Shown here one piece after another: positions 6,829 through 13,587 of a stretch of 13,639 bases of DNA. The stretch comes from Spirochaeta sp. (GTDB lineage: Bacteria; Spirochaetota; Spirochaetia; Sphaerochaetales; Sphaerochaetaceae). The position numbers were made by a program, and so were the translations under genes. Positions within the stretch are counted from its first letter, which is position 1. Each line of letters begins with the position of its first letter. The notes under the pieces were generated by a model that saw only the letters and a list, made by a program, of their open reading frames with translations, was not told the DNA's origin and made no database searches. The stretch covers positions 1-13,639 of the forward strand of contig JAIMZO010000017.1 in NCBI GenBank assembly GCA_020054965.1, in the 5' to 3' direction.

Positions 6829-7533
6829 GTCCTTCAGTGCTCTTGGGTTGTTGCTGATGATTCCCATTACCCCTTGCGCAAGAAGGGATTTGGCCTCCTC
6901 TCTATCATCGACGGTCCAGGCACAGAGCTGGTAGCCGAAGGATTTTGCTTCCCTGATCTGCTCCTTTGATGGTTTCAGATAGGAGGGGTGGGTGATATGC
7001 CTGCCAAAACCGTGTCGCAGTATTTTGGGTACCCCAGGTTCATCACCATAGATGAGAGCAGTGGGGATGGCGTTCTTGCTCATGTGCTTGAATCTGAGCA
7101 AGCTGATGGGATTGAAAGAGCTGACGAGGCAACGGGATTCCAGACCGTGGTGATGGATTTCCTCAAGCAGAATGCGCTCCAACCCAAGGTTCTTGGTATC
7201 AGGGGCCTTGATCTCAATATCATAGTAGAGGTCAGTACCGCCCAGGGCAAAAACAGCAGAGAGCAGGGGGACATGTTCTCCATTACCGATGTCAATCTCC
7301 TTCAACGCTTGGTATGTGAGTTCTGCCACCTTGCCTGGGTGGCCTGCCACCCGCTGTAGGTCATAGTCGTGGATAGCGACCAACTCACCGCTTTTGCATT
7401 GTTGTATATCCAGTTCTATTCCATCAATGTGGTGTTCCAGGCAGTCTGCAAAGCCGGCTAGGGTATTCTCAGGATGGTCAACGGGAGAACCCCTGTGTCC
7501 GAACAACAGGGGTCTGTCGAATACCCGCTTCAT
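6814..7533 (-). CDS. Glycerophosphodiester phosphodiesterase (GDPD/UgpQ type)
   Basis: Hydrolyses glycerophosphodiesters to glycerol 3-phosphate plus alcohol, for recycling of phospholipid headgroups. It is 239 residues with no signal peptide, so the cytosolic UgpQ-like form. Family residues seen: His13-Arg14 in FGHRG, Glu22 in PENT, Glu40 and Asp42 in GIELDIQ, His55 in AIHDYDLQRVAG, Glu107 and Lys109 in DIEIKA, and Trp in CAWTVDD. The C-terminal GIISNNP replaces the more usual GVITD/TNRP form. GGAGG six bases before the ATG lies in the last codons of nfo, and the ATG overlaps the nfo stop in ATGA (7530-7533), so it is the second gene of an nfo operon. DNA repair and lipid recycling have no obvious common task. 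Confidence 0.93.
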   Translation of the reverse strand: MKRVFDRPLLFGHRGSPVDHPENTLAGFADCLEHHIDGIELDIQQCKSGELVAIHDYDLQRVAGHPGKVAELTYQALKEIDIGNGEHVPLLSAVFALGGTDLYYDIEIKAPDTKNLGLERILLEEIHHHGLESRCLVSSFNPISLLRFKHMSKNAIPTALIYGDEPGVPKILRHGFGRHITHPSYLKPSKEQIREAKSFGYQLCAWTVDDREEAKSLLAQGVMGIISNNPRALKDLFSA

Positions 7534-8375
7534 CTTTTTCCTCCAAAGCGGAGATGGGAAACCTCATCCTTCCAGAGGTTACTGTCCACCGTCTCAAGGA
7601 TGAGCGGCATGTTCTCAAAGCGTGAATCGCTTGCAATATGTTCAAAGGTGGCCCATCCAATGCTTCCCAATCCCAGACTTGCATGTCGGTCAAGATGACT
7701 TCCGGCACTGCTCTTTGCATCGTTCAAGTGCATTCCCTTGAGGTGGGAGAGACCAATAAGTGAATCGAACTGGTCAATTGCAGCATCGAACTCATCGGGA
7801 CTTCCCATGGAGTATCCCGCAGCATGGGCGTGGCAGGTGTCTATGCAGAAACCGATACGCTCCCTCTTTGAGCATCGTCCAAAGAGGAATGCGAGCTCCT
7901 CAAAGGATGAGCCCAGGTTTGTCCCCTGTCCTGCAGTGTTCTCAATGACTGCTATGGCATGCTCGGTTTCACTGAGGGCTATGTCGATGCTCTGGGCAAC
8001 CAGCGAAAGGCTCTCCTTGGTATCGACGAGTCCCAAGTGGGAGCCGGGATGGAAGTTGAGAAGGCTCAATCCCAGTTGTTCGACCCGCCTCAGCTCATCG
8101 ATGAAAGCTTCCAGGCTCTTCTTTCGTTTTTCATTGTCTGGATTGCCCATGTTGATAAGATAACTATCGTGTACCAGCACCTGTTGTGCTGTGAAGCCTA
8201 ACTCCGCCATGGTAGACTTGAACAGTTCTATGGTTTCCGTCTCCAAGTCCTTGGATTTCCATTGCCGTTGGTTCTTGGTGAACATGCCGAAGGCATTGGC
8301 TCCAAGATCGTAAGCTTGGATGACTGCATTTTGTACACCGCCGGCAATACTGGTATGTGGTCCTATGGTATGCAT
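7530..8375 (-). CDS. nfo: Endonuclease IV (AP endonuclease)
   Basis: Zinc-dependent apurinic/apyrimidinic endonuclease of base excision repair. At 281 residues it keeps the exact metal-ligand numbering of E. coli Nfo: His69, His109, Glu145, Asp179, His182, His216, Asp229, His231 and Glu261 can all be counted here. Diagnostic blocks are FTKNQRQW, HDSYLIN, LNFHPGSH, VIENTAGQG, CIDTCHA, GMHLNDAK and LILET. The start at 8375 is chosen because MHTIGPHTSIAGG aligns residue for residue with the E. coli N-terminus (MKYIGAHVSAAGG). Longer in-frame starts (8414, 8573) would add a non-homologous tail and run into the divergent M16 gene. No ribosome binding site precedes the ATG, and a promoter-like pair places the transcript start on its A, so the mRNA may be leaderless. 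The gene is followed by gdpD with a 4-bp overlap. Confidence 0.97.
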   Translation of the reverse strand: MHTIGPHTSIAGGVQNAVIQAYDLGANAFGMFTKNQRQWKSKDLETETIELFKSTMAELGFTAQQVLVHDSYLINMGNPDNEKRKKSLEAFIDELRRVEQLGLSLLNFHPGSHLGLVDTKESLSLVAQSIDIALSETEHAIAVIENTAGQGTNLGSSFEELAFLFGRCSKRERIGFCIDTCHAHAAGYSMGSPDEFDAAIDQFDSLIGLSHLKGMHLNDAKSSAGSHLDRHASLGLGSIGWATFEHIASDSRFENMPLILETVDSNLWKDEVSHLRFGGKR

Positions 8376-8381
8376 AGGAGA

Positions 8382-8410
8382 ACGGTAGAGCTTGAGGCAA
8401 GGGTTGTCAA
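8382..8410 (-). promoter_or_regulatory. Candidate nfo promoter with start at the ATG
   Basis: On the minus strand a perfect TTGACA (8410-8405) is followed after 17 bases by TACCGT (8387-8382, three of six). Six bases later comes the A of the nfo ATG at 8375, exactly where transcription would begin. Together with the absent ribosome binding site this suggests a leaderless transcript. The -10 is weak, so this remains a prediction. Confidence 0.4.
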
Positions 8411-8432
8411 TCATGAGAACTCGTGATAGTGT
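8404..8432 (+). promoter_or_regulatory. Candidate promoter for the M16 peptidase gene
   Basis: TTGTCA (8404-8409, five of six) lies 17 bases before TAGTGT (8427-8432, three of six), which has an extended TG at 8424-8425. Its -35 occupies the same bases as the -35 of the divergent nfo promoter, since TTGTCAA reads TTGACAA on the other strand. Confidence 0.35.
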
Positions 8433-8457
8433 CCACCTTACAAAGGAGCGAAAGAGC

Positions 8458-11409
8458 ATGATACAACGGCAATGGGCCTTAGGGGATGAGCTCGCGGGCT
8501 TCCAGCTGGTGGAGATTACCCAGCTTGATGAGTATGAGGGAACCGGATACCTGTTCCGACATATCGAGACCAATATGGAGGTCTTTCAGCTTATCAATTC
8601 CGATAGGGAGCGTTTCTTCAGCTATGTCTTCCGGACGCTTCCCTACAATGATTGCGGTATTGCCCATATCCTGGAACACAGTGTGTTGGCAGGAAGCCAA
8701 CGCTATCCAGTGAGAGATCCGTTCATGACCCTGCTCAAGGGCAGCACCAACACCTTCATGAACGCCATGACCTACCCGGATAAGACCATGTATCCCGGCG
8801 CAAGTCCATTGAAAAAAGATTTTGAGAATCTTTTTCATGTATATACTGATGCCGTTTTCGCCCCCCTGCTTCGTGAGGAGACCTTCTGGCAGGAGGGTGT
8901 ACGCCTTGTTTGTGATGAGGAGAGTTGCCACTTCGAGGGAGTGGTCTACAATGAGATGCTGGGTGACAGTGCCGACCACGATTCAATCGTCGGCAAGGGT
9001 AGCATACGCTCCCTCTTTCCCGATACCCCATACTCCTTTGATTCAGGAGGTAACCCAGAGCAGATCGTCCGTCTGGATTACCAGCAGTTCAGATCCTTCT
9101 ACAGCCAGTTTTATCATCCTTCAAACTGTAAGCTCTTCTTGTATGGTGACCTGGAGGTAGGGGAGTACCTCTCATTCCTTGATGAGGAATACCTGAAGAC
9201 ACGAGGATCACTCAAGGTAAACAGCCTCTGCCCAACATCTGAGCCATGGAAAAAGGAAAGGAGTGTTACTCTTACCAGCCCGATGGAAGATGGGCAGACA
9301 AAGGAAAGTGCCTCGGTTGTGTTGTCCTGGGTGACCACTGATGTCACCGACCCTTTGCAAGTCATCACCCTTTCCACACTGGTTGATCTCTTGCTTGGGA
9401 ACCAAGCGGCACCCTTGTACAAGGCACTCCTTGATAGTGGGCTGGGTGTAGACATCTCTCCTGAGAGCGGGATGAGTGCGGACTTCAGGCAGATGCCGTT
9501 CTTGGTGGGGTTCAAGGGCATCAACCCGGATTTGGCGGAGGAAGCAAAGGCATGTATCATGAAGGCCTTGCAGACCATTGTGAAAGAGGGACTTGAACCG
9601 GAAATGGTAGCCTCATCCTTGAAAAGGATTCGCTTCAAGCAACTGGAAATACCTGGAGGTATTCCCAACGGGCTCAGGGCTCTCAATAGAAGTCTCCGAG
9701 GGTGGCTCTACGACCTTTCTCCCTGTGCGACGATAGAATCGGGGAAACCGCTTGAGGCACTTGAGAAGGAACTGCACAAGGATCCTCGTTACTTTGAGAA
9801 ATGGATCAAGCGCCATCTTCTGGATAATCCACACCGTTGCCTGGTTACCGTGAAACCCGATGGGGAACACCAGAAGAGGCAGATGGATGCCATTGCACGA
9901 TATGCAACACAGATCACGGAGTCCATGGATAAGAAAGAGATCAAGCTTCTGCAGGAACAGAACCAGCGTTTCCTGCAGTTTGAGTTGGAAGGAGATACCC
10001 CGGAGGCATTGGCTACCATCCCACGCCTCCATCTGGAAGACCTTCCCAGTACCATCCGTCCCAATACTCACCAAGAGGTGCAGTGTGCAGGGCAGCCACT
10101 CTTCATACGTCCACAGTTTTGCAACCAGATAGTCTATGCAGACTTTGCATTCAATGTGGAAGACCTCAGTGAGCGTGAGCTGATCCTGTTACCGTTGTAC
10201 ACCCGGATACTCCAGACCACTGGTCTTGGGAAACTTTCCTATGCGCAGGTAGCGACCAGGCTGAAACACCTCACGGGTGATTTCAATGTCTATGGTGAAT
10301 TGGGTAGTGCCTGCAACAACAATGATGTCTTGACGTTGCTGTGCAGGGTCAAGACGCTCAAAGAAGATTTTGCACCTGCAATGGAGTTCATCCAGCAGCT
10401 GCTCTCTGGTGCAAATGTAGGGGATTTGAAGCAGTTGAAGCTGGTTCTGAATAATTTCAGGACTGATTTCGCTGATAGTGTGACTTATAGTGCCCACAGT
10501 TTTGCTAGTCTCTGCGCTGCAAGTGTCTTCTCTCCCATCCAGTGGGAAGGTGAGCAACTTTCGGGGCTCCACCAGTGGTTCTTCCTGGAGTCGATAGGAG
10601 AGAAGGACCTTCCCTCCATTGCCCAGGAACTGGAACAGTTACAGAAAAAGCTTTCCAACCGCAGGAGATTATTGCTGCATCTCAGCTGTGATGAAGAGTT
10701 GGTCCAAGAGCTCGTTCCCGTATATGAAGCATTCACTGAAGCATTTGCCGATCTGGGGGCGGTGCAACCAAGACCACGCTCCTACAACGAAGTAAGTAAG
10801 GGATCCATCCATGAGGTCCAGCTTTACCGGCTTCCTGCAACCGTTAGTTATGCAGCATGGGCCATGCGAACTGAGAAGCGGGAAACCGTCTTGCAGGCTG
10901 CACAGATTCTCCTTGCAAATATCTTGACGGGCAATGATCTGTGGGAAGTCATCAGGGGCCAGGGTGGTGCCTATGGCGTTGCTGCAAATGCTGATGTCAT
11001 GGAAGAGATTTGTATATTCTCCACCTACAGGGATCCCCGAATTGCCGGCAGCTATCGTGATTTCATCCAGATTCTCAACAAATATGCCCAAATTGATATT
11101 GATTCCGTGCATATTGAAAATGCCCTGATTGCAACCATCGGCAGTGAACTGAAACCCCTGTCCCCAAGCCAGGATTCCATCCTCGCTTTCAGACGGTTGC
11201 TCTATCATATCAGTGATGAGTTCAGGGCCATGAGGCGTCAGCATCTCTTGCAGTTGGATAGCAAGCAACTCAACGAAGGAGCGAAAGCCTTGCTCCGTGC
11301 TGCAAAGGAAGAGGACTCCTATGTAGTGCTCAGTGGGGCGCAGTTGCTGGAGACAGAGAAAGAGAAACACCCTATTCTCGACCGTCCATCTATACGTCTT
11401 CCACTCTAG
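8458..11409 (+). CDS. M16C zinc metallopeptidase, presequence protease (PreP/Cym1) type
   Basis: Large inverzincin peptidase that degrades short unstructured peptides inside a closed chamber. The 983 residues match the usual length of the M16C family (about 970-1000), made of two homologous halves. The zinc motif HxxEH is at residues 70-74 (AHILEHSVLAGS), with the distal ligand Glu166 in GVVYNEMLGD. Further family blocks are SYVFRT, KGSTNTFMNAMTYPD, TMYP and, in the C-terminal half, the substrate-binding GQGGAYG. ATG 8458 is chosen because AAAGGAG lies nine bases upstream; the earlier in-frame candidates at 8392 and 8413 are not supported by a site or by homology. No signal peptide, so cytosolic. 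It is divergent from nfo, and its last 20 bp overlap the hydrogenase-like gene. With pepT it is the second peptide-degrading enzyme in the window. Confidence 0.95.
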   Translation: MIQRQWALGDELAGFQLVEITQLDEYEGTGYLFRHIETNMEVFQLINSDRERFFSYVFRTLPYNDCGIAHILEHSVLAGSQRYPVRDPFMTLLKGSTNTFMNAMTYPDKTMYPGASPLKKDFENLFHVYTDAVFAPLLREETFWQEGVRLVCDEESCHFEGVVYNEMLGDSADHDSIVGKGSIRSLFPDTPYSFDSGGNPEQIVRLDYQQFRSFYSQFYHPSNCKLFLYGDLEVGEYLSFLDEEYLKTRGSLKVNSLCPTSEPWKKERSVTLTSPMEDGQTKESASVVLSWVTTDVTDPLQVITLSTLVDLLLGNQAAPLYKALLDSGLGVDISPESGMSADFRQMPFLVGFKGINPDLAEEAKACIMKALQTIVKEGLEPEMVASSLKRIRFKQLEIPGGIPNGLRALNRSLRGWLYDLSPCATIESGKPLEALEKELHKDPRYFEKWIKRHLLDNPHRCLVTVKPDGEHQKRQMDAIARYATQITESMDKKEIKLLQEQNQRFLQFELEGDTPEALATIPRLHLEDLPSTIRPNTHQEVQCAGQPLFIRPQFCNQIVYADFAFNVEDLSERELILLPLYTRILQTTGLGKLSYAQVATRLKHLTGDFNVYGELGSACNNNDVLTLLCRVKTLKEDFAPAMEFIQQLLSGANVGDLKQLKLVLNNFRTDFADSVTYSAHSFASLCAASVFSPIQWEGEQLSGLHQWFFLESIGEKDLPSIAQELEQLQKKLSNRRRLLLHLSCDEELVQELVPVYEAFTEAFADLGAVQPRPRSYNEVSKGSIHEVQLYRLPATVSYAAWAMRTEKRETVLQAAQILLANILTGNDLWEVIRGQGGAYGVAANADVMEEICIFSTYRDPRIAGSYRDFIQILNKYAQIDIDSVHIENALIATIGSELKPLSPSQDSILAFRRLLYHISDEFRAMRRQHLLQLDSKQLNEGAKALLRAAKEEDSYVVLSGAQLLETEKEKHPILDRPSIRLPL

Positions 11410-12700
11410 CAGGGTCTCCCCAGATTCTGGATAGAGAGGAAGAGGATTGTGCATTTCTCAGCTTGAGGACCACGCACTGTTTGAGACTTGCCTGTCCTCG
11501 TGCAATATCCTCAGCGAGACTTTTGCAGGTAGGGCTGCCGCACAGTCCACAGTCGATACCGGGTAGCACTTTCAGGATATCTGCTACCTTCTGGAGTTTA
11601 TAGAGTGCTCTGGAACGATCTGTATCGAGGCCCATTGTCATGGTTGCCTCAAATGGAGGCAACCGAAGGTCGTTCTGAAACGCTTTTCTCTGGTCTCGGA
11701 TACGTTTGGTGAGCACCTCATCAAGCACATCTGGGAGTTGTTGGGAATAGTACTTGAGTCGCTCCGAGGCGAGGAAACGGTTTCTTACCGTGAGAATCCC
11801 TCCTACACACCCTTCTGCACAAGCATCCAGCTCAAGAAATTGCAAGCTTGTCTGTGCTTCCTCTTCGAGAATTTCCAGGAACTCAATGACATTATGCATC
11901 TCATCAACCGCAAGGGTACGTCCCTCGTGTGAGGGGATCTGGCCTTTGACCAAGCTCCAGAGCAGGGCGTGTTTCGTGCACATGGCGAAAGTAAGACTAC
12001 CTTCCTGGACTTGGTCCTGTTTTGCAAGATAGGTGCTGACCAGGTTGTATGCGGTATCGATATTGATGATACCATCGAACAACCTGTTCTCCTCTGAACC
12101 CTCGGTGTTGAATTGGGCGATCTTTGCTGCACACGGGGTGAAATAGAAGATACCAAGGCTTGGTGATACTGCTGAAAGCTCACTCCTTGCAAAGATGGCC
12201 GTCACTTGTGCCGGTGGGCGAAGTCTGCTCAGGTTGTCCACCAAGAGGGGGAATCGGATTTGTATCAAACGTTGCACTGCTGGACAGAAGTTGCTTATCA
12301 GGGGTAACTCAGTAGCTTGCTCCTCTGCTTTCAGGACGTTTAGGATATCAACGCCGGTTTCAGCAAGATAGATATGGGTAAACCCAATAGTATAGAGTGC
12401 TCCGAGGATCTCACCGGGGGTGATGGTGTCTGGGAATTGGGCAAAGAAGACAGCAGGAATGATTGCAACACGGACGAGGTAATCGTCCAGCTGGTTGAAA
12501 GGGTCTTGCTTCACCTTGATGGCATTGTTGGGACACACTGCCATGCATTGGCCACAATCAATGCAAAGTTCCCCGTTTATCTCAGCCTTTCCATGGTGGA
12601 TACGAATAGCCTGGGTAGGGCAACGTTTCATGCAATGGGTGCATCCCTTGCAGGAGGAGGTGATGACCCTGATTGCATGATGGAATATTGGGTCGCTCAT
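11390..12700 (-). CDS. Ferredoxin-[FeFe]-hydrogenase-like protein, probable sensory type
   Basis: 436 residues. Residues 17-27 and 46-56 are two 4Fe-4S ferredoxin motifs (CKGCTHCMKRCP and CIDCGQCMAVCP). Residues about 75-330 are the [FeFe]-hydrogenase large-subunit core with the four H-cluster cysteines: Cys139 (SNFCPA), Cys190 (TPCAAK), and Cys294 and Cys298 (ELDACAEGCVGG). Residues 384-409 form a third Fe-S motif of the 4Fe-4S 'Fes' type (CGLCGSPTC then C409). The catalytic loops differ from classical hydrogenases: the first Cys of TSCCP is Phe, the Met of MPC is Thr, the Glu of KxxE is Gln and the Met of ExMxC is Asp. Such changes are known in putative sensory [FeFe] enzymes. There is no PAS domain. 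The start at 12700 has AAGGAGG upstream and overlaps the ATPase stop in ATGA, so it forms an operon with the two upstream genes. Confidence 0.92.
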   Translation of the reverse strand: MSDPIFHHAIRVITSSCKGCTHCMKRCPTQAIRIHHGKAEINGELCIDCGQCMAVCPNNAIKVKQDPFNQLDDYLVRVAIIPAVFFAQFPDTITPGEILGALYTIGFTHIYLAETGVDILNVLKAEEQATELPLISNFCPAVQRLIQIRFPLLVDNLSRLRPPAQVTAIFARSELSAVSPSLGIFYFTPCAAKIAQFNTEGSEENRLFDGIINIDTAYNLVSTYLAKQDQVQEGSLTFAMCTKHALLWSLVKGQIPSHEGRTLAVDEMHNVIEFLEILEEEAQTSLQFLELDACAEGCVGGILTVRNRFLASERLKYYSQQLPDVLDEVLTKRIRDQRKAFQNDLRLPPFEATMTMGLDTDRSRALYKLQKVADILKVLPGIDCGLCGSPTCKSLAEDIARGQASLKQCVVLKLRNAQSSSSLSRIWGDPARVEDV

Positions 12701-13119
12701 GGTTCCTCCTTCAGGTCGAATCCCATGGTGATGTGGGTATGCCATCCTGCCTCTGTCTTGATGGAGAGCCGGTCACAGCTCTTCTTGATATTCGGCAATC
12801 CCATACCAGCCCCATATCCAAGCTCCAGAATCTTTTCGGTGGCTGTAGACCACCCTTCCTTCATGGCAAGGTCAAGATTGGGAATACCTGGACCAGTATC
12901 GATGACTTCTACGGTAATGGTATCCTCACCCAGCTCACAGACAATCTTGCCCCCATAGGAGTGGGCAATGACATTGATCTCAGCTTCAAAGACAGCAACA
13001 GTGATTCGCTTGATCAGCTTCGGAGGGAGACTCAACTGTTTGAGTAGCCTCTTGAAGTCGCTTGATGCAACTCCGGCTACCGAGAAATCCTGGGCGGGTA
13101 CGGTATACTCCTGATGCAT
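12697..13119 (-). CDS. RsbW-like histidine-kinase-type ATPase (anti-sigma factor family)
   Basis: 140 residues, a single GHKL ATPase domain with no sensor or phosphoacceptor domain, like anti-sigma serine kinases of the RsbW/SpoIIAB group. Visible boxes are the N box FEAEINVIAHSYGG (Glu45, Glu47, Asn49, His53), the G1 box DTGPGIP (74-80) and the G2 box GYGAGMGLPN (101-110). ATG 13119 is chosen because it starts one base after the stop of the DRTGG gene and matches where this short family begins. An ATG at 13161 would overlap that gene by 41 bp, and neither start has a clear ribosome binding site. Its stop overlaps the hydrogenase-like gene's ATG, and the last codons carry that gene's ribosome binding site. 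Known family members bind sigma factors or STAS-domain antagonists; no such partner is in the window. Confidence 0.9.
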   Translation of the reverse strand: MHQEYTVPAQDFSVAGVASSDFKRLLKQLSLPPKLIKRITVAVFEAEINVIAHSYGGKIVCELGEDTITVEVIDTGPGIPNLDLAMKEGWSTATEKILELGYGAGMGLPNIKKSCDRLSIKTEAGWHTHITMGFDLKEEP

Positions 13120-13120
13120 C

Positions 13121-13465
13121 TCAATATACCGGTTCCAATCCTTTTTGAAAGAGCATGGCACTGGCTTTGAACAGTGAGTAGGGAGTATAGGAGAGAGAGA
13201 TGTTCAGCTCCTGTGCCATATCAATCATGTTTTGGCTTGGTTTCTTGTTCCGTACCAGGAGAATGTTCTTGATGTCGCTCATCTCGGCTGTCCTGATTGC
13301 CTGGTTGTTTGAGAGCCCTGTGATCAGGAGAATGTCGTCCTCAAGAATAGTCAATACATCACTCATCAAGTCACTGGCAAATCCTCGTGCAATCTCATCT
13401 TCAAGATGGGATTCGCCACAAATAAGCTGTCCATCTACACATGCAATAATATCTTTGAGTTTCAT
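13121..13465 (-). CDS. DRTGG-domain protein
   Basis: 114 residues, essentially one DRTGG domain, the small domain also found in some phosphotransacetylases and CBS-type pyrophosphatases, where it is thought to bind nucleotides. Typical segments are GFASDLMSDVL (28-38), LLITGLSNNQAIRTAEMSDIKNILLVRNKKPS (46-77) and a final helix LFKASAMLF. ATG 13465 is chosen because MKLKDIIACVDGQLICGE is where this family normally begins. Longer frames reach ATG 13549 and 13591 but add a segment unlike the family. No ribosome binding site precedes 13465; an extended -10 lies 7 bases before it. One base separates its stop from the ATPase start. Its usual companionship with an RsbW-like ATPase and an [FeFe]-hydrogenase-like protein points to a signalling role. 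Confidence 0.82.
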   Translation of the reverse strand: MKLKDIIACVDGQLICGESHLEDEIARGFASDLMSDVLTILEDDILLITGLSNNQAIRTAEMSDIKNILLVRNKKPSQNMIDMAQELNISLSYTPYSLFKASAMLFQKGLEPVY

Positions 13466-13472
13466 AAGGATG

Positions 13473-13481
13473 AGTATATCA
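13473..13481 (-). promoter_or_regulatory. Candidate extended -10 promoter of the DRTGG-ATPase-hydrogenase operon
   Basis: The minus strand reads TGATATACT: TG, one base, then TATACT, five of six matches. Transcription would start at 13465-13466, on or next to the A of the chosen ATG, so this mRNA may be leaderless too. No -35 is seen at the right distance, which an extended -10 can tolerate, or an activator may be needed. Confidence 0.4.
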
Positions 13482-13506
13482 TGGACATGAGGCATCACGA
13501 TAGGGG

Positions 13507-13516
13507 AAACCGGTTT
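13507..13516. promoter_or_regulatory. Palindrome AAACCGGTTT upstream of the sensor operon
   Basis: Perfect 10-bp palindrome centred about 45 bases upstream of the predicted transcript start, a spot typical of an activator site at a promoter lacking a -35. A palindrome this long has about a one-in-ten chance of occurring at random in a gap of this size (13466-13587), so the call is tentative. Confidence 0.25.
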
Positions 13517-13587
13517 TCTTAGGGCTTCGTATTGGTGATATCTTTTCATGGAAACCCTTGTTGAAAACAGATTAGTGGCGATGACAG

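Noticed and set aside
8376..8573. N-terminal extension of endonuclease IV
   Set aside because: The extra 66 residues have no counterpart in the family and overlap the start of the divergent M16 gene. From 8375 the metal ligands fall on exactly the E. coli numbering.
11420..11430. Palindrome CCAGATTCTGG near the M16/hydrogenase junction as a terminator
   Set aside because: Arms are only five bases, there is no T tract, and it lies within the coding end of the hydrogenase-like gene.
10669..11454. Minus-strand open frame (261 residues) antisense to the M16 peptidase 3' end
   Set aside because: It lies under the conserved GQGGAYG region of the peptidase and shows no domain or ribosome binding site.
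13120..13161. ATG 13161 as start of the RsbW-like ATPase
   Set aside because: It would overlap the DRTGG gene by 41 bp, has no ribosome binding site, and adds residues not usual for this short family.
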